Notes under the pieces: model-generated
The model's input: only the letters and a program-made list of their open reading frames with translations
The model's database searches: none
What the model was told of the DNA's origin: nothing
Origin: Hyaloraphidium curvatum
Taxonomy: Eukaryota; Monoblepharomycota; Hyaloraphidiomycetes; Hyaloraphidiales; Hyaloraphidiaceae
Direction: 5' to 3'
DNA length: 64,000 nt
Assembly: GCA_025558095.1 (NCBI GenBank)
Contig: JAIVFI010000005.1
Coordinates: forward strand, 434,001 to 498,000
Program-made: the position numbers and the translations under genes
Shown: piece after piece, positions 58,291 to 64,000 of the stretch
How positions within the stretch are numbered: the first letter of the stretch is position 1
How the letters are laid out: each line of letters begins with the position of its first letter

Positions 58291-61172
58291 ATGGCGGCCG
58301 CTATGGATACCAGTGGGCCTTCTCTTGTTGTGGATCTTGCTCGGCGGTCTCTGAAGGGGCCCTGGTGCCCGTCCCGCCGATACCACCGCCTACGCGCTTC
58401 CTGCCGCTTTAGGTCTCATTCGGACCGTCAACAAGCTCCAGGATGGTCAGTTACATCATGCTTTCGTCTGCCATGGCCTCCCGCTGACGACGCGCTGCCG
58501 CGCGGCCCCCCCGTGATTCCAGTCTTCGCGACCGTCGGGGTCAATAACCCCATCGACCTGCCCCAGGTTCGTTCGGCCGCGGCGCTCAATTGCATTCGGC
58601 GTGTTTGCTTCACTTGCTCAAACCCCTGGCCTTCAGATCGTGGTCATTGGGTCCCAGAGCAGCGGGAAGAGCTCGGTCCTGGAGAACATCGTCGGGAGAG
58701 ACTTCCTGCCCAGGCACGTCGTCTTGCTGGACGCGGGAGTCCTTTCTCTTCTGACGGGTCTTGGCTTCTAGGGGCACGGGCATCGTGACGCGACGGCCGC
58801 TTATTCTGCAGCTCATCAATCGCCGCCTGGCATCGTCGTCGACCGAGGCCTCGACGACCGTGAATGGCACATCGTCCCCGGAAAGCTCCAGCCCTGGTGC
58901 GACTCCCAAGTCGCCTGCGCCGAATGGGACGCCCGGAGGGGCTGCGCCGCAGCCCAGCCCGGTCGACCAGGCGCCGCAGGAGTGGGGCGAGTTCCTCCAC
59001 ATCCCGGGGAAGAAGTTCACGGATTTCAACGAGATCCGGGAGGAGATCGTCCGGGACACGGACCTGAAGTGCGGGAAGAACACGGGGGTCAGCGATCTCC
59101 CCATCAACCTGCGCGTGTACTCCCCGAACGTCTTGACGCTCACGCTGGTGGATCTGCCGGGCATGACGAAGGTGCCCGTCGGGGACCAGCCGAAGGACAT
59201 TGAGAAGCAGATCAAGGACATGATCCTGAAGTACATTGGGAAGAGCAACGCCATCATTCTCGCGGTGACGGCGGCGAACACGGATCTTGCCAACTCCGAC
59301 GGCCTCAAGCTGGCCCGGGAGGTGGACCCCGACGGCTTGAGGACCATTGGCGTGCTCACAAAGATCGATCTCATGGACCCCGGAACCGACGTTGTGGACG
59401 TGCTGGCAGGGAGGGTGATCCCGCTTCGTCTCGGTGAGAAAAGTTTGGGAGTGGTTCCTTGCCCTAGGCTCAACGGTCTGCAGGATATGTGCCGGTCGTC
59501 AACCGGGGTCAGAGGGACATCGACTCGAAGAAGGACATCAGGAAGGCTCTCGACGACGAGCGCAACTTTTTCGAGAACCACCCGGCGTACAAGAGCAAGG
59601 CCCAGTACTGCGGAACCCCATTCTTGGCGAGGAAGCTCAACATGGTAGACGATTCCGATGTCGAGAACCGCCGAGCGAGGCTGATGATTGCGTCGACAGA
59701 TTCTGATGCACCACATCCGGAACACGCTCCCTGAGATCAAGGCCAAGATCTCGCAGGGGCTCCAGAAGTACCAGCTTGAGCTGGCCCAGCTGGGCGAAAC
59801 CCTGGGAGACGACACGTCCTCGCAGGCCAATCTCATCCTGAACGTCATCACCGAGTTCTGCAACGAGTTCCGGACAATCATCGACGGTTCGAGCCCCGAC
59901 CTCTCGAGCACGGAACTCAGTGGAGGCGCACGTATATCCTATGTTTACCACGAGATCTTCCGGGACGCGATCAAGGCCATGGATCCGTTCGACCAGATCA
60001 AAGACATTGACATCCGCACCATCCTCTACAACTCTTCAGTGGGAGCGCCCGAACTTCGTTTACGGCTGAATTGCTAACTGGCATCGTAAAAGGGCTCGCA
60101 ACCTACCCTCTTCATCGGCACTGCCGCCTTTGAAGTCCTCATCAAGCAGCAGATCAAGCGGCTCGAGGAACCCAGTCTCAAATGCGTGCAGATGGTCTAT
60201 GACGAGCTGGTCCGGATCCTGAACCAGCTGCTGCAAAAGCAGCAGTTCCGGCGCTTCCCGCTCTTGAAGGAACGGTTCTACTCGGTCGTGAACACGTTCT
60301 TCAAGAAGGCATTGGGACCCACCAACAAGCTCGTGACAGACGTTATCTCGTGGGTTCTCCTTTCTGTGTGCTACGGATTTGTCGGGCTGAGCCTTGTTGC
60401 CAGTGCGGAAGCGTGCTACATCAACACTGCGCACCCCGATTTCCTCAGCGGGCACCGGGCCATGGCGATCGTGCAGGATAAGGTCACGGCCGCAAAGAGT
60501 GGTCAGAGTGCGGTGGATCCGAAAGCTGTGGCCACGACAGGGATGGCGCCGCGACCCGCGGGGGCGGTTGCACCGTCCCCTGTGCCGCCGGCGATCCCTA
60601 CTCTTGGGGGCTCAGAGGATCCGGCCAGCGGATTCTTTGGCAGCTTCTTCAGCAAGAAGAAGAAGGGTGGCCCGCTGGAAGGGGTAGGTTCCGGTTCGAG
60701 TTCCTTCACCGGTGTCTCACGGGAGAACTGTTCCTATTAGCCTCCGCCCGTGCTGAAGGCGTCTGGCAACCTTTCGGAGCGTGAGCAGGTGGAGACGGAA
60801 GTCATCAGTGGGTAATCGGTGCAAAGCCCTCGGAAGCTTCTAATGCAAATGTGCACGCAGAGCTCCTGCTCCAATCGTACTTCAACATCGTCAAGAGGAC
60901 GGTCGCGGACCTGGTTCCCAAGGCGGTGATGCTGAACCTTGTGTCGGCGTCGAAGGAGGAGCTGCAGCGGGAGCTCCTTGCGGAGCTGTACAAGATGGAC
61001 GTCTTCGAGGAGCTGCTGAAGGAGAGCGAGACCACGGTTCAACGACGGAAAGAGTGCAGAACCATGATCCAGGCTCTCTCGAAAGCAGAGTGGGTTCTCG
61101 TGCGCCGCGGGCGGTGCCTTGTCTGATCGCCGTACTCCCCCCCCCCGCAGCGAAATCATCAACTCTGTATAG
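58291..61172 (+). CDS. DNM1L: Dynamin-related GTPase, Dnm1/Vps1/DRP1 class
   Basis: This large GTPase divides mitochondria, peroxisomes or endosomal membranes. Splicing gives [19 protein letters not shown], then [14 protein letters not shown] and [20 protein letters not shown]. GTPase motifs are [27 protein letters not shown] and [11 protein letters not shown]. The codon for the arginine in DFLPR-GTGIV is rebuilt across an intron starting GC (58714-58771). A poly-Ser/Pro insert ([20 protein letters not shown]) in the GTPase domain is like the Dnm1 B-insert. Middle and GED sequences follow: [19 protein letters not shown]-type, [20 protein letters not shown] and [20 protein letters not shown]. 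There is no PH or proline-rich tail, so it is not a classical dynamin. The last exon, after a C10 acceptor tract, reads EIINSV with TAG at 61170-61172. Confidence 0.93.
58714..58771 (+). other. GC-AG intron in the dynamin gene
   Basis: The exon ends CCCAG and the intron begins GCACGT. It ends CTTCTAG with a CTGAC branch-like motif at 58751. Only this join restores [12 protein letters not shown], conserved in all dynamins. The nearest GT (58718) would put the rest out of frame. Confidence 0.8.
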
Positions 61173-61499
61173 ATCCCATGGTTAATATAGGCTGCATCTG
61201 GCGTCCATTGAACGATCGTTCTCAAGGGCGGTCCAGAGGGTGAGATCTCGCAGGTGCGCCCGTGCCATACTAAACGAACACGCAAGAACACACAAACGGA
61301 CCGAATCCGGAGCTCATCGGGCCCGAAACACGTGTCGCACCGCCGCCCTAGTGCTGCTCTACGCGTGAACGAAGGAGACACGCCAAGGAAACTTGGCGAG
61401 GGCCCGATTTCCCCGGACAACGTTGCTGACACCGTCCAACGTGCGCCGCGGATCCCGGACCTTTCTCGGGCATAACACGACTTGGAGCGCCGTGACACG
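61173..61499. other. Intergenic region, dynamin to ERV1
   Basis: This 327-bp spacer lies between tandem genes, AT-richer at its left end. A short frame at 61254-61475 has no features of a gene. It should hold the dynamin 3' UTR and the ERV1 promoter. Confidence 0.4.
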
Positions 61500-62096
61500 A
61501 TGGCATCTTTGACGAGCGATCTGCATCCGACCGATACCGGTGGCAAGCCAGCGAAAGCTGGCAAGAAAAAGAAGCCATGCCGTGTCTGCGCCGAGTTCAA
61601 CGAATGGGGCAAGGAACAAACCAAGGACGCTTCTTCTGGGGCAGGCACAAAGCCATCCGACGCCGGTGCGAAGGCGGCGGTCGTTGCCGGGGCTGCACTG
61701 GTCTCGGCATCGCAGGCGACAGACTCTGGTTACCCAACGGTGTCCTCCTCGGGGGCGCCCTGCCCGCCCGATTCCGGGCAGCTAGGCCGCACAACCTGGA
61801 CGTTTCTGCATACGATGGCCGCTTACTACCCGGATCATCCGACGGACACGCAGCAGAAGGAAATGTCCGGGCTCATAACCGGCCTTTCCAAGTTCTATCC
61901 GTGCCACTACTGCGCGGACCATTTGCAGAAGGAAATGAAGGTCCATCCGCCTGCCGTGACCTCGCGCACGCTGCTCAGCCGGTGGTTCTGCGACATCCAC
62001 AACGAGGTCAACGTGCGGCTCGGCAAGCCGGTCTTTGACTGCTCCAAAGTGGACGAGCGTTGGCGAGACGGGCCTGCAGACGGTTCCTGCGATTAG
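61500..62096 (+). CDS. GFER: ERV1/ALR FAD-linked sulfhydryl oxidase
   Basis: ERV1 reoxidises MIA40 in the mitochondrial intermembrane space, driving oxidative import. ATG 61500 gives 198 residues with no intron. The N-terminal shuttle disulfide is CRVC in KKKPCRVCAEFNEWGKEQ. A variable linker then leads to CPPDSGQLGRTTWTFLHTMA, where LGR-x-TWTFLHTMA is the family signature. The active-site pair is CHYC in KFYPCHYCADHLQKEM. The FAD-binding helix is RWFCDIHNEVNVRLGKPVFD, and the structural disulfide is C-X16-C, ending in WRDGPADGSCD. All catalytic and structural cysteines are kept. The C-terminal ending is very close to metazoan ALR. The stop is TAG at 62094-62096. Confidence 0.97.
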   Translation: MASLTSDLHPTDTGGKPAKAGKKKKPCRVCAEFNEWGKEQTKDASSGAGTKPSDAGAKAAVVAGAALVSASQATDSGYPTVSSSGAPCPPDSGQLGRTTWTFLHTMAAYYPDHPTDTQQKEMSGLITGLSKFYPCHYCADHLQKEMKVHPPAVTSRTLLSRWFCDIHNEVNVRLGKPVFDCSKVDERWRDGPADGSCD

Positions 62097-62372
62097 ATGA
62101 CGGTGTATCGGCCTCGAAGTCGATGATCGGATGCCAGTAGTCCAAAAGGGGTCGGTGGGGGTTTCTGACGAGCCCCGAGTCAGAAGCAAGTCAAGAGCGC
62201 GGAGCCCGTCCGAGTTGTGCGCACTCTCACAAGCGTCACCGGCCATCGAGGTCATTAAGCGAACGCGGGAGCGTCTCGGCTTTGCGTCGGCTTGAAACAG
62301 GGCGCCGCGGCCCCGCAGGCTCGCGCGTAGCTTCGTGACTCCGGCGCTTTCCCACCGAGAAACCGCGTCGCG

Positions 62373-64000
62373 ATGTCCGCCGGCTTGCCCTACCTGGGCT
62401 CGAAGATTTCCCTCATTTCGCGGTCCGACATTCGCTATGTCGGCACCCTGCACTCGGTGAACCAGCAGGAGTCGACCGTGTCCCTGCAGAATGGTTTGGA
62501 CGCGTTCGCGCAGAGGGAAGACACGTCGGGGTCTAAACAGCCCAACCCGCAGTGCGGTCATTTGGCACCGAGGGCAGGAAAGGAGGCGGCGCAGAGGAGT
62601 TGCCGGCCTCGGACCAAGTGTTTGACTACATCGTCTTCCGTGGGGCCGACATCAAGGACCTCCAGGTTCTTGAAGCCGCTTCCGCGCCACCCCCCAAGCC
62701 TGCGATTCCAAACGATCCGGCGATCCTTGCGGTCGGTACATGGTTTCTAGTTTTGCCTGCTTCAGTTGTGCTTACGGAAGGTTAAAGACGCAGGTTCCGC
62801 CCGGTGCCGCGCCTATGCAAGGCTTTGGCCCTATGGGCGGCATGCCTTTCGGGATGCCACCGAACGCGATGGGCTTGAACCCTTTCATGCTGCAGCAGTT
62901 GGCGATGCAGAACCCCGCCTTGTTCCAGCAGCTGCAAGCGGCTATGCTCCAGCAGGCTAGCATGGTGAGAGGTGCGGTCCCGTTGGCAGGAAGCAGCTCA
63001 TTGAGCCACACACAGATGCAGCAACAGATGCGACCTCCAATGGAAGGCCAGGCAGTGCGACCGCCGGCTCCGCAGGCTGCTTCTGCTCCGGCAGAGGCCA
63101 CCAAACCCGAAGAAGAGGCCGTAAAGAAGATGGAAGCGCTCCAGATCGCGCAGCCAAAGGAGGCGCCGAAGGTTGCACCGGTTCAGCCTGCGGCGAGATC
63201 CGCCGCTGCCGAGCCAGAGGCTGCGAAGGCGGCCCCGGCTGCGGAGCCGAAGGCCGCCGAAAACAAACCAAAGGCGGCGCCGACGATGGCGGCGGTAGTC
63301 GCTGGAGCTGCAGTCGCTGCCAGAGCAGATGGTGATTGCTTGTGCGCTAAGCTACTCACACTAGCTGATCGCGATCACAATAGGTGCGGCACCGGCTCCC
63401 AGGCAGCCGCGCGAAAACAACGATTTCAACCGTGGCGGACGTGGAGGGCGCGGCGGCCGCGGTGGTGACCAGGCAGACCGCTCGGGAGGTCAGGATCGCC
63501 GCCCGGCGGAAGGAAGTGGTTACGGAAGGGGAGGTCCCCGTGGTGGCATGGCGGGACAGGGCCGTGGAGGCGCCCCGCGAGCTCCGCGTGTCACGGTGCC
63601 GGTGCCGGACTCGGAGTACGACTTTGAAGGCGCAAACAAGAAGTTCGAGGAGATCACCAAGGACGACCCGAAACCCGAATTTCACCACGACGAGCACGGC
63701 GCAAAGGCCGAGAAGGAGCAGGAGGTTGAGATCGAGGTCCCGGTTTCCCCGACGAACTTCTATGACAAGAAGAACTCGTTCTTTGACAACATTTCGTGCG
63801 AGACGAAGGACCGATCTGAGGCTGCCGAGAGGTGGGCGGCATTTTGCGACGCGGTTCCACCTCTTGCTGACGAACAAGCTGTGGTAGCGGACACCACTTT
63901 GATCGGAGGGCGAACCAGTTCCAGGAGCGGAAACTGAACATGGAGACGTTCGGGCAATCGGGAGCATACGTCGGAAGGGGACGCGGCCGGGGTTACGGAA
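62373..64000 (+). CDS. LSM14: LSM14/Scd6/RAP55 P-body translational repressor (3' partial)
   Basis: LSM14/Scd6 represses translation and builds P-bodies. The LSm domain begins [40 protein letters not shown]. The 59-bp intron 62494-62552 then gives [20 protein letters not shown] and [15 protein letters not shown], the LSM14 'RSFGTE' and 'FRGSDIKDL' motifs. The middle is Met/Gln-rich ([20 protein letters not shown]) and Ala/Pro-rich. The RGG box is [18 protein letters not shown]. The FDF box is [17 protein letters not shown], the FFD box [13 protein letters not shown], and the TFG box [13 protein letters not shown]. The gene runs off the window inside a final Gly-Arg segment ([11 protein letters not shown]). 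Two or three introns are spliced in the C-terminal third (near 62735-62800, 63330-63385 and 63830-63910). Confidence 0.94.

Noticed and set aside
61137-61146. Run of ten C residues
   Set aside because: It is the pyrimidine tract before the last dynamin acceptor, not a separate element; the length may also vary by sequencing error.

Overview
The window is eukaryotic nuclear DNA. It is GC-rich and very compact: 28 protein-coding genes in 64 kb, and I saw no rRNA, tRNA or CRISPR. Nearly every gene is broken by short spliceosomal introns, mostly 45-60 bp, with GT-AG ends and often a CTGAC or CTAAC branch-like motif 15-35 bp before the acceptor. Exon joins were placed by restoring the reading frame across conserved protein motifs, so several small or poorly conserved exons remain approximate. 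Gene content points to a unicellular opisthokont or a close relative rather than a plant, an alga with plastid genes, or a yeast. It includes a C2-WW-WW-WW-HECT (Rsp5/NEDD4-type) ligase, a CDT2/DTL protein (lost in budding yeast), a ROCK-like kinase with long coiled coil (absent from Dikarya), NDC1, SWC4/DMAP1 and UTP20. The exact taxon cannot be fixed from this sequence.

Layout. 1-12.1 kb, all on +: CIAPIN1/Dre2 (5' end missing), CDT2/DTL, RSP5-type HECT ligase, ROCK-like kinase. 12.4-17.6 kb, on -: a cyclin and the AAA ATPase NVL/Rix7. 18.0-20.5 kb, +: an unrecognised 800-residue-class protein. 20.5-25.6 kb, -: mitochondrial uL3 and UPF1. 25.6-28.97 kb: NTF2 (+), NADH-cytochrome b5 reductase (-), an unusual J-domain protein (-). 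29.2-37.7 kb, +: UTP20, with one 1,718-codon open stretch. 37.7-39.6 kb, -: Pol III subunit RPC82. 39.7-45.1 kb, +: a three-KH FUBP-like protein and ataxin-2. 45.1-46.2 kb, -: THOC3. 46.4-47.7 kb, +: syntaxin-16/Tlg2. 47.8-48.3 kb, -: a Rib2-like deaminase. 48.4-48.9 kb: a probable truncated LINE remnant flanked by a near-perfect direct repeat. 49-50 kb, +: TAF11. 50.1-52.3 kb, -: NDC1. 52.3-55.0 kb, +: NAA35. 55.1-56.7 kb, -: DMAP1/SWC4. 56.8-64 kb, +: SGT2/SGTA, a dynamin-related protein, ERV1, and LSM14/Scd6 (3' end missing).

The genes are housekeeping genes and do not form one operon-like system. RNA metabolism dominates: UPF1 (nonsense-mediated decay), LSM14 and ataxin-2 (P-body and stress-granule factors), THOC3 and NTF2 (nuclear export and import), UTP20, NVL and uL3m (ribosome biogenesis), RPC82 and TAF11 (transcription). 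Cell-cycle and signalling genes are CDT2, the cyclin and the ROCK-like kinase. Membrane and organelle genes are Tlg2, dynamin, NDC1, SGT2, the b5 reductase, ERV1 and Dre2. Seven head-to-head gene pairs share intergenic regions of 27-401 bp. An eighth pair has been split by the LINE remnant. I found no clear case for a wholly new system. The best candidates for a second look are the LINE remnant with its target-site-like repeat, the unrecognised gene at 18.0-20.5 kb, and the ROCK-like kinase architecture.
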